Counted from the stretch's first letter, positions 15,797-25,621 are shown. The stretch is DNA of 35,900 nucleotides from Halomonas sp. 707D7 (GCF_024158715.1 NZ_JAMZBC010000015.1:1-35900), one strand, 5' to 3'. Notes: generated by a model not told the origin, from the sequence alone. Translations and numbers: made by a program.

Positions 15797-17650
15797 TCAA
15801 ACGCCCTGTTCGCCGCGAACGTAGCGCTTGAGCGAGTCGAGGTGGGCGGCGAGCGCCTCGGCGTCCACCTCGCCCTGAATGCGCGCAGCGCGCACCTCGC
15901 GCTCGCCCTCGAAGAACAGCAGGCTCGGCGGGCCGAAAAGCTCGAAGGCCTGCAATGCCGCGCGGCTCTGCGCCGTGGTGTCGGTCACGTCGACGGCGAT
16001 GAGCGTCACGTCGTCGAGCGCCTCGACAACGCGCGGGTCGGGATAAACGTCGCGCTCCATCAGCTTGCAGGAGATGCACCACTGCGCGGTGAAATGGACG
16101 AAGGCGAGCCCCCCGTCGGTGCGCGAAAGCGCCTGCTCGAGCCCCTCGAGACCGTCGACGGTCTCGAACGCCAGCGCGCGGGTCGGCTCGGCAGTAGAGG
16201 GAGTGAAGCCCTGTAGCGGCCGCAGCGGATCGCCTGCGCCCTGGGCCGCGCCGAAGACCAGCGCCACGCCCCAGGCGAGCAGCATCACGCCCAGCGTCTG
16301 GCGTGCCCGTGCGGCATTCGATGACGCCCTGGAGGTGAGCGCCCCGAGGGCCAGGGCGGCCTTGATGGCCAGCGCCGCCCAGAGCAGCAGCGCCACCGGC
16401 GGCGCGACCAGACGCTCGATCATCCAGATCGCCACGCCGAACATCAGCAGGGCAAAGGCGACCTTCACACCGTTCATCCAGGCGCCGGAGCGTGGCAGCA
16501 AGGTAGTACCGAAGGTGCCGGCGAGCAGCAGCGGCAGCCCCATGCCAAGACCCAGCGCCAGCAGTGCCGCGCCGCCGGCCAGGGCGTCGCCGGTACTCGA
16601 GATGAACACCAGCGCCCCCGCCAGGGGCGCGGTGACGCAGGGCGACACCACCAGCACCGACAAGGCGCCCGCCACGGCGAGCCCGAGCGGGCCGCTTTGC
16701 TGGGCGCGCGCCTGCCAGCGCTCGACGGTCGCGGCGAGCCGCGGCGAAAGGCGCAGGTCGAAGGCCCCCAGCATGGCGAACGCGAACAGCGTAAAGAGCA
16801 CCGCGAAGCCGATCAGCACCGGCGGCGACTGGAGCCGCGCCTGCAGGTTGAGACCGGCCCCAAACAGTCCCATCAGCACGCCCACGACGGCGTAGGTTGC
16901 CGCCATGCCCAGCACGTAGCTCGACGAGAGCACGAAGGCGCGGGGGCGGCTGGGGTTCTGGCCGACGATGATCGCGGCCAGGATCGGTAGCATCGGCAGC
17001 ACGCACGGGGTGAAGGTCAACCCCAGACCGGCCAGGAAGAAAAGGCCGAGCGTCAACGGCAGGCTCGCCTGGCCGATCAGCGCGCTGAACCGGCCATCCT
17101 CGCTTTGCGGCGCCGTGAAGGCCTCGGCGTTGCTTCCGCTGGAAGCGGTGGCGGCGGCGTTCGTTTCGTCTTCCCAGCCAGCGAAAGCGGCGGGCGCCGT
17201 GGTCTGTGCTGCTTCGAGGGTGATGGTTTCCGGCGGATAGCAAAGCCCTGCATCGGCGCAGCCTTGAAAGCGGAAGTCGAGACTGAGCGGGCCATCTTGC
17301 GGTGCGTCGAAGGGCGCCTCGAACACCAGCTGGTGGCGAAAGACGTAGGCATCACCGACGAACTCGTCGGTGATGTGCTCGCCTTGCGGGATGTTCAAGG
17401 CGCCGAGCTGTGCGTCTGCTCCTCGCTCGCCGCTCGGGTTCAGGTCGAGCTGATGGCGGTAGAGATAGTAGCCATCGTGGATCGTGACGCCGACGTAGAC
17501 CCGCTCGCCGTCTTGCCAGGCCTGGCTCTGGAAGGCTTCATTGACGGGCAGGAAATCGGAGGATTGGCTCTGGGAGAACCACTGGGCCTGGGCAAGCAAG
17601 GGAAGCCCGAGCAGTAGCCACAGCAACATCAAGCGCTTGGTCGATAACAC
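15797..17650 (-). CDS. dsbD: Thiol:disulfide interchange protein DsbD
   Basis: Inner-membrane protein that passes electrons from cytoplasmic thioredoxin to periplasmic DsbC and related partners. 617 residues (E. coli 565). A signal peptide (LMLLWLLLGLPLLAQA) is followed by the periplasmic alpha domain with the cysteine pair in FQGCADAGLCYPP. Next is the eight-span membrane domain with redox cysteines in FTPCVLPM and VVSPCVTAPL. The C-terminal thioredoxin-like domain has WCISCK. The GTG at 17650 is chosen because AAGGA lies six bases upstream and the signal peptide begins there; the 15-residue longer frame has no site. The linker after the alpha domain is long and Ala/Ser-rich. Confidence 0.94.
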   Translation of the reverse strand: MLSTKRLMLLWLLLGLPLLAQAQWFSQSQSSDFLPVNEAFQSQAWQDGERVYVGVTIHDGYYLYRHQLDLNPSGERGADAQLGALNIPQGEHITDEFVGDAYVFRHQLVFEAPFDAPQDGPLSLDFRFQGCADAGLCYPPETITLEAAQTTAPAAFAGWEDETNAAATASSGSNAEAFTAPQSEDGRFSALIGQASLPLTLGLFFLAGLGLTFTPCVLPMLPILAAIIVGQNPSRPRAFVLSSSYVLGMAATYAVVGVLMGLFGAGLNLQARLQSPPVLIGFAVLFTLFAFAMLGAFDLRLSPRLAATVERWQARAQQSGPLGLAVAGALSVLVVSPCVTAPLAGALVFISSTGDALAGGAALLALGLGMGLPLLLAGTFGTTLLPRSGAWMNGVKVAFALLMFGVAIWMIERLVAPPVALLLWAALAIKAALALGALTSRASSNAARARQTLGVMLLAWGVALVFGAAQGAGDPLRPLQGFTPSTAEPTRALAFETVDGLEGLEQALSRTDGGLAFVHFTAQWCISCKLMERDVYPDPRVVEALDDVTLIAVDVTDTTAQSRAALQAFELFGPPSLLFFEGEREVRAARIQGEVDAEALAAHLDSLKRYVRGEQGV

Positions 17651-17748
17651 GGTAAATCCTTGGCGATCGTATCCTCGCCATCTTAACGCAGGCACCTTCG
17701 CTCGCGTAGCGGCTGCGGTGACGTGCCGCGCAGGCAGGCGGCTATAAC

Positions 17749-17779
17749 GCAGGAAGGCCGCTCGCGGCGGCCTTCCTGC
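17749..17779 (-). terminator. Strong hairpin after ppa
   Basis: A perfect 13-base stem (GCAGGAAGGCCGC and its complement) with a five-base loop begins 14 bases after the ppa stop. No real U-tract follows, so it may act as a stabiliser or weak terminator between ppa and dsbD. Confidence 0.55.
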
Positions 17780-17792
17780 AGTAGATCGAATG

Positions 17793-18323
17793 TTACGCCT
17801 TCTGGTAGGCGGCAGCGGACTTCTCGATGGCCTTGCGCGCGGCGTCCACGCCTTCCCAGGACTCGACCTTCACCCACTTGCCTTTTTCGAGATCCTTGTA
17901 GTTCTCGAAGAAATGCGCGATCTGCTGACGCAGAAGCTCGGGCAGGTCGGTCACTTCCTGAACGTCGTCGTAGAGCGTGCTGAGTTTCGGGTGCGGCACG
18001 CACACGAGCTTGGCGTCTTCGCCGGCTTCGTCGGTCATGTTGAGGATGCCGACCGGGCGCGCGCGGATGATGCTGCCCGGCGCTACCGGGTGCGGAGTGA
18101 CGACCAACGCATCGAGCGGGTCGCCGTCGTCGGCCAGGGTGTGTGGGATGAAGCCGTAGTTCGCCGGGTAGAACATCGGGGTCGCCATGAAGCGGTCAAC
18201 CAGCAGGGCACCCATGTCCTTGTCGATCTCGTACTTGATGGGCGCGTGGTTGGCCGGAATCTCGATCGCAACAAAGATGTCGTTGGGCAGATCCTTACCA
18301 GCGGGGATGTTGTCGAAATTCAT
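17793..18323 (-). CDS. ppa: Family I inorganic pyrophosphatase
   Basis: Hydrolyses PPi to two phosphates. 176 residues, as in E. coli. Active-site residues are visible in [18 protein letters not shown] (Glu and Lys), VDRFM (Arg), [20 protein letters not shown] (Tyr and the Asp metal ligands) and a later DEAGEDAK. A consensus-like promoter lies upstream. PPi hydrolysis competes with the PPi-dependent phosphofructokinase encoded nearby at 20376-21635, so both enzymes act on the same pool; the kinase-like fusion gene lies between them. Confidence 0.96.
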   Translation of the reverse strand: MNFDNIPAGKDLPNDIFVAIEIPANHAPIKYEIDKDMGALLVDRFMATPMFYPANYGFIPHTLADDGDPLDALVVTPHPVAPGSIIRARPVGILNMTDEAGEDAKLVCVPHPKLSTLYDDVQEVTDLPELLRQQIAHFFENYKDLEKGKWVKVESWEGVDAARKAIEKSAAAYQKA

Positions 18324-18391
18324 TTGAAGTCCTTAACTTGGCGTTTTGCGTGCGGGGTCTAAGCGGTTGATGTACTGCGTAATTGCGAGGA

Positions 18392-18421
18392 ATTATACGA
18401 ACAAGCCCGCTGGATTACCAA
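18392..18421 (-). promoter_or_regulatory. Predicted sigma-70 promoter of ppa
   Basis: On the minus strand TTGGTA (18416-18421) and a perfect TATAAT (18392-18397) are separated by 18 bases, about 70 bases upstream of the ppa start codon, leaving a short leader. Confidence 0.7.
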
Positions 18422-18590
18422 TTCGGCGTCTTCTGCAGGCGCTTTTTTTGGCATCGCGGGGCGATGAGTGCGCTTCGCGACGCCACCGACTTTTGGCGGG
18501 GCATCGCAAGGCCGGTACAACGTGTATCATTGCACCCAACGCAAGGGCCGTCCGACACGGCCACGACCAGCCAGGGCCAAGGAGGACGAG

Positions 18591-20306
18591 TTGGCGCATG
18601 CACAGTTACTGATCAGCTACGGTCAGGCGTTTGTCGCCCCGGACCGGCGCAAGCATAGAAGCTCGATGTCGGTGCGCATACCGGAGTCGCCGCTGCTGTC
18701 GACCAAGGGCGCCTGCGCGGTGATCAGCGACTCCATCTCGCGCAACACCATGGCCAAGCAGGCCGGCGATCTGAGCGTGCGCGGCTTTCTGGCCGACTAC
18801 TTCTCGACGCCGGAGCACTGGGACGTCAAGACGTCGGCAACCCGGGTGATGCTGGCGCTCAACAGCTGGTGCTACAGCCAGAGTCAGCACGTCAAGGAGG
18901 GGAGCTTCGTCTCCTCGATGTCTGCCATGGTGTTTCGCGGCCGCGACTCCTTCCTGTTCCACATGGGCGATACGCTGGTGTTTCGCCTGCGTGGCGCGGA
19001 GTTTGAGCAGCTCACCCGGGACCACGTCACCGATGTGGGCGGCTATCGCTACCCCTCCCGGGCGCTGGGTATGGATGGCAGCCTCGACATCGACTACACC
19101 CCCTTGCCGCTCAAGCAGGGTGACTTCTTCGTCTTCACCACCCAGGGCGTGCGCGGCACCCTGATGCCCTCGGACTATGTGCGCCTGATTCGCGCGAACG
19201 CCAGCGATCTCGACGCCGCCTGCGAGCGCCTGGCGGCGGAAGCCAAGCAGCGCGCCCAGGAGCGCGGCTACGGCGGCGACCAGTTCTGCTTCCAGATCCT
19301 GCGTATCGACGAGCTTCCCGAGGAGGCCGAAAGCGATCCGGCCCTGATCTACGGCGACCTGCCGATCCCGCCGGAGCTCTCCCCGGGCCAGCGCCTCGAC
19401 GGCATGGAAGTCGAGCGGGTGCTGTCGCGCAATGCCCAGTCGAGGGTCTACAAGGTGCGCGACAGTCATACCGGCCGCACCATGGTGATGAAGGCGCCAA
19501 GCCCCGAGCTTTCGCTGAGAAACGCCTACCTGGAGCATTTCCTGCTCCAGCAGTGGGTGGTGGAACGGGTCAACTCGCCTTTCGTGATCAAGGTGATCAC
19601 CCCGGCGCGGCCGCGACGCTATCTCTACTACCTGATGGAGTACGTCGAGAGCGAGACCCTCAAGCAGTGGGCCGACCGCCATCCCCAGGCGAGCCTCAAG
19701 CAGCGCCTGGACATCGCCAATCAGCTCGGCAAGGCGGTCCAGGCACTTCATCACCGCGACATCATCCACCAACTGGTCACGCCGGACAACGTGTTGATCG
19801 ACCAGCACGGCCAGGTGGTGCTGGCGGACTTCAGCGCCTGCCACATGCGCGACATGGAGGGGCACAAAAACTCCGGCGAGCTGCTGCGCCAGGTAGGGTT
19901 CACCGAGCATACGGCCCCCGAATATGCCCTTGGCGATCGCATCGGGCGGCGCAGCGACCAGTATTCGCTGGCGTCCACGGTCTACTGGCTGCTCACCGGG
20001 GCGTTGCCCTACAGCCTGACGCCGGATCGCCTGCGCAGCCACACCGACCTCGAGTCGCTGACCTACAAGAGCGCGCGCAGCGTCAACCCCGAGATCACCC
20101 CGGCACTCGACGACGCCTTGCGCCGGGCACTGGACCCGCAGCGGGCGCTGCGCTTTCGGCGCATGTCGGAGCTTCTGCACGCCTTTCGCGTGCCCCTGGG
20201 GCGGGCACCGGCGCCGGAAGAGCCGCGCCGCGAGCCTCGGCGCTTCTGGCAAGGGGTGGCGGGAATCCTGCTCCTGCTGCTCGTGCTCTCCTGGCTCCTG
20301 CGCTAG
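18591..20306 (+). CDS. PP2C-like / protein-kinase-like fusion with C-terminal membrane anchor, both domains degenerate
   Basis: 571 residues from a TTG at 18591, chosen because AAGGAGG lies five bases upstream; a longer in-frame ATG (18468) has no site. Residues 5-240 resemble a PP2C phosphatase: FLFHMGDTLVFRLR and LTRDHV fit, but the usual ADG(M/V) is SDSIS (46-50) and the metal-binding SDG is TTQG (183-186). Residues 270-530 resemble a Ser/Thr kinase: Lys301 (MVMK), Asn400, Asp413 (ADFS) and APE (442-444) are kept. At the HRD-x-K-P-x-N position it reads HQLVTPDN (393-400), so the catalytic Asp and Lys are missing. The last 20 residues form a membrane helix. It resembles the bifunctional kinase/phosphatase family of Pseudomonas; a regulatory, non-catalytic role is inferred. 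Confidence 0.85.
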   Translation: MAHAQLLISYGQAFVAPDRRKHRSSMSVRIPESPLLSTKGACAVISDSISRNTMAKQAGDLSVRGFLADYFSTPEHWDVKTSATRVMLALNSWCYSQSQHVKEGSFVSSMSAMVFRGRDSFLFHMGDTLVFRLRGAEFEQLTRDHVTDVGGYRYPSRALGMDGSLDIDYTPLPLKQGDFFVFTTQGVRGTLMPSDYVRLIRANASDLDAACERLAAEAKQRAQERGYGGDQFCFQILRIDELPEEAESDPALIYGDLPIPPELSPGQRLDGMEVERVLSRNAQSRVYKVRDSHTGRTMVMKAPSPELSLRNAYLEHFLLQQWVVERVNSPFVIKVITPARPRRYLYYLMEYVESETLKQWADRHPQASLKQRLDIANQLGKAVQALHHRDIIHQLVTPDNVLIDQHGQVVLADFSACHMRDMEGHKNSGELLRQVGFTEHTAPEYALGDRIGRRSDQYSLASTVYWLLTGALPYSLTPDRLRSHTDLESLTYKSARSVNPEITPALDDALRRALDPQRALRFRRMSELLHAFRVPLGRAPAPEEPRREPRRFWQGVAGILLLLLVLSWLLR

Positions 20307-20314
20307 GCCGCAAC

Positions 20315-20342
20315 AAAAAACGGGGCGATGTCATCGCCCCGT
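20315..20342 (-). terminator. Rho-independent terminator of pfp
   Basis: ACGGGGCGAT and ATCGCCCCGT pair around three bases; on the minus strand the stem runs into a stretch of six T. It lies 33 bases beyond the pfp stop and may also stop the convergent kinase-like gene. Confidence 0.88.
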
Positions 20343-20375
20343 CTTCCGTTCAAGCAGCGCCGCGTCGGCGTTTGC

Positions 20376-21635
20376 CTACAGCGAGAATGCCGGCAGCTTC
20401 TTCTCCACCTTGGCGAGCGTGAGCTTGGCGACCTTGGGCAGGCCGTTCTCGAAGGGCGGAAAATCCTCGCCTTGGATGAGCGGCGAGAGGTAGTCGCGGC
20501 ACGCCTGGGTGATCGCCAGGCCATCCTCGGAGATGAACTCGCGGGGCATGAACTTCTCCTGGTTGGCGATCTGCGAAAGCGGCGCCGAGATCACGTCCCA
20601 CTGGTAGGGCGCCTGGCTTACGCGGCGAATCGCCGGCATCATCGAGTTCTTGCCCGCCAGCGCCAGGCTGACCGCCTCGCGTCCCACGGCGTAGGCCTGC
20701 TCGACGTCGGTCTTGGAGGCCAGGTGGCGAGCGGCGCGCTGCAGGTAATCCGCCACCGCCCAGTGGTACTTGTAGCCCAGGTCCTGCTTGACCATGCCGG
20801 CGAGCGTCGGCGCCACGCCGCCGAGCTGGCGGTGGCCGAAGGCGTCGGTATTGCCGGCGTCGGCCAGGAAGGTACCGTCCTCGTAGCGCGCCCCTTCGGA
20901 AACCACGATCACGCAGTAGCCGTACTTCTTGACGCTCTCGTCGACCCGCGCCATCACCGCGCGACGATCGAACGCCACTTCCGGGAAGATGATCAGATGC
21001 GGCGGCTCGCCTTCGCCTTCACCGGCAAGGCCACCGGCGGCGGCGATCCAGCCGGCGTGACGGCCCATCACTTCGAGCACGAATACCTTGGTGGAGGTGG
21101 CGCACATCGAGGCGATATCGAGCGACGCCTCGCGGGTGGAGGTGGCGATGTACTTGGCCACGCTGCCGAAGCCCGGGCTGTTGTCGGTGATCGGGAGGTC
21201 GTTGTCCACGGTCTTGGGCACGTGGATGGCGGTCAGCGGGTAGCCGAGCTTCTCGGAGAGCTGCGATACCTTCAGGCAGGTGTCGGCGCTGTCGCCGCCG
21301 CCGTTATAGAAGAAGTAGCGGATGTCATGAGCCTTGAACACCTCGATCAGGCGCGCGTACTGGGCGCGGTGGGTCTCGATGTCCTTGAGCTTGTAGCGGC
21401 ACGACCCAAACGCGCCACCCGGCGTGTGTCTGAGCGCAGCGATCGCTTCGTCGCTCTCCTGGGTGACGTCGATCAGGTCTTCGGTCAGCGCGCCGATGAT
21501 GCCGTTGTGGCCGGCGTACACCTTGCCGATCTGGTCGGGTGCCTGACGGCAGGCTTCGATAACGCCGCAGGCGCTTGCGTTGATGACGGCGGTGACGCCA
21601 CCGGACTGGGCGTAGAAGGCGTTATGCTGGGCCAT
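20376..21635 (-). CDS. pfp: Diphosphate-dependent 6-phosphofructokinase
   Basis: Reversibly phosphorylates fructose 6-phosphate with PPi. 419 residues. The phosphate-donor loop reads NGGGDSADT (111-119), with Asp115 in place of the Gly that ATP enzymes need. The catalytic motif is PKTVDND (140-146), where Lys141 replaces the Gly of ATP-type PGTIDND; both are hallmarks of PPi enzymes. GFGSVAKYIA and EVMGRHAGWIAA bind sugar phosphate. The start at 21635 gives the usual AQHNAFYAQSGGVTAVINAS. The enzyme makes upper glycolysis reversible and depends on the PPi level, which ppa nearby lowers. No ATP-dependent PfkA is seen in the window. Confidence 0.95.
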   Translation of the reverse strand: MAQHNAFYAQSGGVTAVINASACGVIEACRQAPDQIGKVYAGHNGIIGALTEDLIDVTQESDEAIAALRHTPGGAFGSCRYKLKDIETHRAQYARLIEVFKAHDIRYFFYNGGGDSADTCLKVSQLSEKLGYPLTAIHVPKTVDNDLPITDNSPGFGSVAKYIATSTREASLDIASMCATSTKVFVLEVMGRHAGWIAAAGGLAGEGEGEPPHLIIFPEVAFDRRAVMARVDESVKKYGYCVIVVSEGARYEDGTFLADAGNTDAFGHRQLGGVAPTLAGMVKQDLGYKYHWAVADYLQRAARHLASKTDVEQAYAVGREAVSLALAGKNSMMPAIRRVSQAPYQWDVISAPLSQIANQEKFMPREFISEDGLAITQACRDYLSPLIQGEDFPPFENGLPKVAKLTLAKVEKKLPAFSL

Positions 21636-21750
21636 GGAAACGTCTTGACTCCTGATTCGATTGGTTGGAGCGCCGCACAGCGAGGGTCGCTTCAGCGGAC
21701 GCCATAAATGGCGCGAAGTTTAGCCTAAAGGCGCGCCGGGCACCACGGGG

Positions 21751-22419
21751 TCACTCCGGCGCGTCGAGCTCCTGCTCCTGCTGGGCCAGCCGCCAGCCGC
21801 CCAGGTCCTTGTAGCGGTTGACCATGGCGCAGAAGAGCTCCGCGGTACGTTCGGTGTCGTAGCGTGCCGAGTGCGCGGCCTTGTTGTCGAACTCGATGCC
21901 CGCCGCCCGGCAGGCGCGAGCCAGCACGGTCTGGCCGTAGACGAAGCCGGCGAGCGTGGCGGTATCGAAGCTCGAGAACGGATGAAAGGGGCTGCGCTTG
22001 ACGTTGCAGCGGTTGGAGGCGGCGTTGAGAAAGCCGTGATCAAAAGCCGCGTTATGGCCGACCAGGATCGCCCGCGAGCAGTTGTGGGCCTTGACCGACT
22101 TGCGGATCGGGCGAAAGATCTCGGCAAGCGCATCGGCCTCGGACAAGGCCACCTGCTTGCGCAGCGGGTCGTCCAGATTGATGCCGGTGAAGTCCAGCGC
22201 CGACTGCTCGACGTTCGCGCCTTCGAAAGGCGTGACGTGGAAGGCGTAGGTCTCGTCGGGCAGCAGGTTGCCGTCGGAATCCATCGTCAGCGTCACGGCG
22301 GCGATCTCGAGAAGCGCATCGCGCTGGGCATCGAACCCTCCCGTTTCCAGATCGATGACGACCGGTAGATAACTGCGAAATCGCTGGGCCATCATTTCAC
22401 GGGCTATTGCCTCGCTCAT
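21751..22419 (-). CDS. rnt: Ribonuclease T
   Basis: DEDDh 3'-5' exoribonuclease that trims tRNA CCA ends and matures stable RNAs. 222 residues (E. coli 215). Catalytic residues: Asp23 and Glu25 (VVIDLETGG), Asp127 (GHNAAFDHGFL), His183 and Asp188 (AAHSARYDTERT). FHPFSSFDTATLAG and ARACRAAGIEFD are typical of the family. The N-terminal dozen residues are variable, so the exact start (22419) is less sure than the rest; GGAG follows the expected spacing upstream. It precedes pfp on the same strand with a 115-base gap. Confidence 0.95.
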   Translation of the reverse strand: MSEAIAREMMAQRFRSYLPVVIDLETGGFDAQRDALLEIAAVTLTMDSDGNLLPDETYAFHVTPFEGANVEQSALDFTGINLDDPLRKQVALSEADALAEIFRPIRKSVKAHNCSRAILVGHNAAFDHGFLNAASNRCNVKRSPFHPFSSFDTATLAGFVYGQTVLARACRAAGIEFDNKAAHSARYDTERTAELFCAMVNRYKDLGGWRLAQQEQELDAPE

Positions 22420-22513
22420 GCAGCTCTCCTTGGTAAAGCGAGTAGTCGGTAAGGTAAGCGTAACGGCAAGCCACCGCTAACAGTCGCGTGATTCTAGCAG
22501 CTTTGCGCGGGCT

Positions 22514-22554
22514 TCGCCCTCGACGGTGTTCGCCGGACAGCGAGGGCGCTATAC
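22514..22554 (+). promoter_or_regulatory. Candidate argG promoter region with inverted repeat
   Basis: CGCCCTCG (22514-22521) and CGAGGGCG (22540-22547) form an 8-base inverted repeat ending one base before TATACT (22549-22554), a good -10. No good -35 is seen at the right distance, suggesting an activator-dependent promoter or a repressor site. No typical AT-rich ArgR box is visible. The remaining bases up to 22623 hold only the GAGGAG ribosome site region of argG. Confidence 0.35.
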
Positions 22555-22623
22555 TCGTGCGGTAATTCATGCGTTGACGCCGGCAGCCCGCCTGCAGGCG
22601 TCGTTGACCTAGAGGAGTGAAGA

Positions 22624-23844
<1,221 letters not shown>

Positions 23845-23850
23845 TCCCGA

Positions 23851-23879
23851 GCGGCCAGCGTGGCTGGCCGCTTTTTTTT
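23851..23879 (+). terminator. Rho-independent terminator of argG
   Basis: GCGGCCAGC and GCTGGCCGC pair around a three-base loop and are followed by eight T, seven bases after the argG stop. Confidence 0.93.
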
Positions 23880-23913
23880 GCGCTCGCTCGTAACACGATG
23901 TCAGGAAATGGCC

Positions 23914-24234
23914 ATGTTCAAGAAACTGTTTTCAGGCCTGATGGGCGGTGGCGATAAGCCGTCCACCGGCACAAGGCCTGCCGAGCCCGTGCACTACCAG
24001 GATTACACGATCGTCTCGCAACCGGATTCGCAAGGCGGCCAGTTCCGGGTGAGCGGCACGATCACCAAGGAAGGCGCCGATGGGCGCACTCGGGAGCACC
24101 GCTTCGAGCGCTCGGACATGCTGCCCGGGCGCGAGGCCTGCGACGAGATGATGGTGGCCAAGGCCAAGCGTTATATCGATGAGGTAGGCGAGGCAATGTT
24201 CGAGGCAGATCCCCGCGAGGCGTCAACACCCTAG
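23914..24234 (+). CDS. HlyU family protein
   Basis: 106 residues. It begins MFKKLFSGLMGGG, a short amphipathic N-terminus, and has YQDYTIVSQPDSQGGQFRVSG, REHRFERSDMLPGREACDEMMVAKAKRYIDE. This matches small HlyU-family (PF10115-type) proteins annotated as transcriptional regulators; no helix-turn-helix is obvious and the function in this group is not proven. The ATG at 23914 is preferred over that at 23908 because AGGA is about eight bases upstream of the former and touches the latter. It follows the argG terminator and is convergent with the EAL-HDOD gene, 13 bases away. Confidence 0.75.
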   Translation: MFKKLFSGLMGGGDKPSTGTRPAEPVHYQDYTIVSQPDSQGGQFRVSGTITKEGADGRTREHRFERSDMLPGREACDEMMVAKAKRYIDEVGEAMFEADPREASTP

Positions 24235-24247
24235 GGCCGACCGACGT

Positions 24248-25462
24248 CTAGGGGTGCGTCTTGTTCATCCAGCGCTGCGCCTCGATCTCGGCCTCTTCCA
24301 GCAGCGTATCGGGCAGCGTGCCGACAGGCTCGCCAAGCTCGGCGGACTCCACGTCACTCAACAGGGCGCCCAGTCTCCCTGCGCGTTGAGTCAAGGCCTT
24401 GGCCTGATCCAAAGTCAGCGGCAGTTCCTGAATCAGCGTCTCGAGCTCCACATCCAGAATCATCGGCATGTGCGAGAAAAGCCCCAGCATGAAACCTTCC
24501 TCTTCGTCCACGCGACGCTCGGACGCCACTCGTTGGCAGGCCAGCGCTCGGGTGAGCCCCTTGATGACCTCGAGCTTGCTGGCAGGGCCGTGACTTGCCA
24601 GCAGCGTGATGGTGACCAGCATTCTGAGTTCGACCACCCCCAGGCGTTCGATCGATGTCTCGAGCGTGGCGCAAGCGCTGGCGTCGGCGTGGGTCGCGGC
24701 TCCTGCCCGTTTCAATACCGCCTCGGTCAAGTAGGTATCCTTGGCGATCAAGCGAGATAGATCGTCGACATCGATCTCGCTGCGATAGAGTTTGGTGATC
24801 AACAGCAGGTGGGTGAGACTCGAGGCGTCTCGGCGCGTGACATGAGAGCGTTGAATGCGCGGGCGCTCGTAGAAGTAGCCCTGAAAGAGTGAAAAGCCGA
24901 GCGCCTTGCAGCGGTCGAAGGCTTCGTGAGTTTCCACGCGTTCGGCGAGCAGGGTGAAACCCTGCGCTCTCAACGATTCGATCTGGGCGAGCGGCAGCTC
25001 GCGAGAGACGTCGAACTTGACGATATGGCAATGATCGAGCAGCGAGTCGTGATCCTGGTCGGTCTGAAAATCATCGAGTGCCAGGGTATAACCCATGGCC
25101 TTGAGATGGGCCATGGCGTCGCGAACCGCCGCGGTAGGGGGCGTGGACTCGAGCACTTCCAGCACGATGCGATCGGTGGGCAGGCGACACAGCTCCGAAT
25201 TGAGCAGCCATTGTTCGGAAACGTTGACGAACAAGGTGCGCTGATCGCAAAGCGTCTCCAGTCCGATCTCGTAGATGGCCACCGCGCAGGCGCGCGCGGT
25301 CGCCTGCACATCGTCGTCGATGGTTGCCGTTCTCGCACGGTGATGATGACGGTAGAGCAGTTCATCGGCGACATGGTTGAGGTCGACATCGACGATGGGT
25401 TGTAGCGCGATGGTGTAACCCGGGGACGCTGGTTTCGGTACGCTCCTTGTCATCAACTCCAT
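24248..25462 (-). CDS. EAL-HDOD signalling protein
   Basis: 404 residues. The N-terminal EAL-like domain (about 15-205) has LQPIVDVDLNHVADELLYR, where the signature EAL reads ELL. LFVNVS, LEVLES, LALDDF and HIVKFD keep several metal-binding positions, but the loop after DDF (QTDQDHDS) replaces the usual GTG and the later E-K-V-E is ERVE. This is typical of the EAL-HDOD (YuxH/CdgJ-like) group, usually without phosphodiesterase activity. The C-terminal HDOD domain (about 200-400) contains LTHLLLITKLYRSEIDVDDLSRLIAKD. Roles in motility or stress are known for some relatives; here none is shown. The ATG at 25462 has GGGGG upstream; Met4 is an alternative. Confidence 0.88.
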   Translation of the reverse strand: MELMTRSVPKPASPGYTIALQPIVDVDLNHVADELLYRHHHRARTATIDDDVQATARACAVAIYEIGLETLCDQRTLFVNVSEQWLLNSELCRLPTDRIVLEVLESTPPTAAVRDAMAHLKAMGYTLALDDFQTDQDHDSLLDHCHIVKFDVSRELPLAQIESLRAQGFTLLAERVETHEAFDRCKALGFSLFQGYFYERPRIQRSHVTRRDASSLTHLLLITKLYRSEIDVDDLSRLIAKDTYLTEAVLKRAGAATHADASACATLETSIERLGVVELRMLVTITLLASHGPASKLEVIKGLTRALACQRVASERRVDEEEGFMLGLFSHMPMILDVELETLIQELPLTLDQAKALTQRAGRLGALLSDVESAELGEPVGTLPDTLLEEAEIEAQRWMNKTHP

Positions 25463-25621
25463 GGCCCCCAGGATCTCGTCATATAGTATGAGATTTAGCC
25501 TTCATGGCACTAAAAAAGTGGTTATAACGCATTAAAGTACAGAAAATGCGGAAATTTGCTCTTAACCCACGTTATCCAGTCTACAGCGATTGTTTGAAAG
25601 TTCGTAATGGAATCGGCTTTT

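Noticed and set aside
17749-17779. Attenuator or riboswitch for dsbD
   Set aside because: The hairpin directly follows the ppa stop and has no alternative pairing that I can see; a 3'-end stabiliser or weak terminator is the simpler reading.
19749-19760. HHRD (residues 387-390) as the kinase catalytic loop of the fusion protein
   Set aside because: Spacing to the conserved Asn400 puts HQL at 393-395, not HHRD, in the HRD position; the earlier HHRD falls before the II pair that normally precedes the loop.
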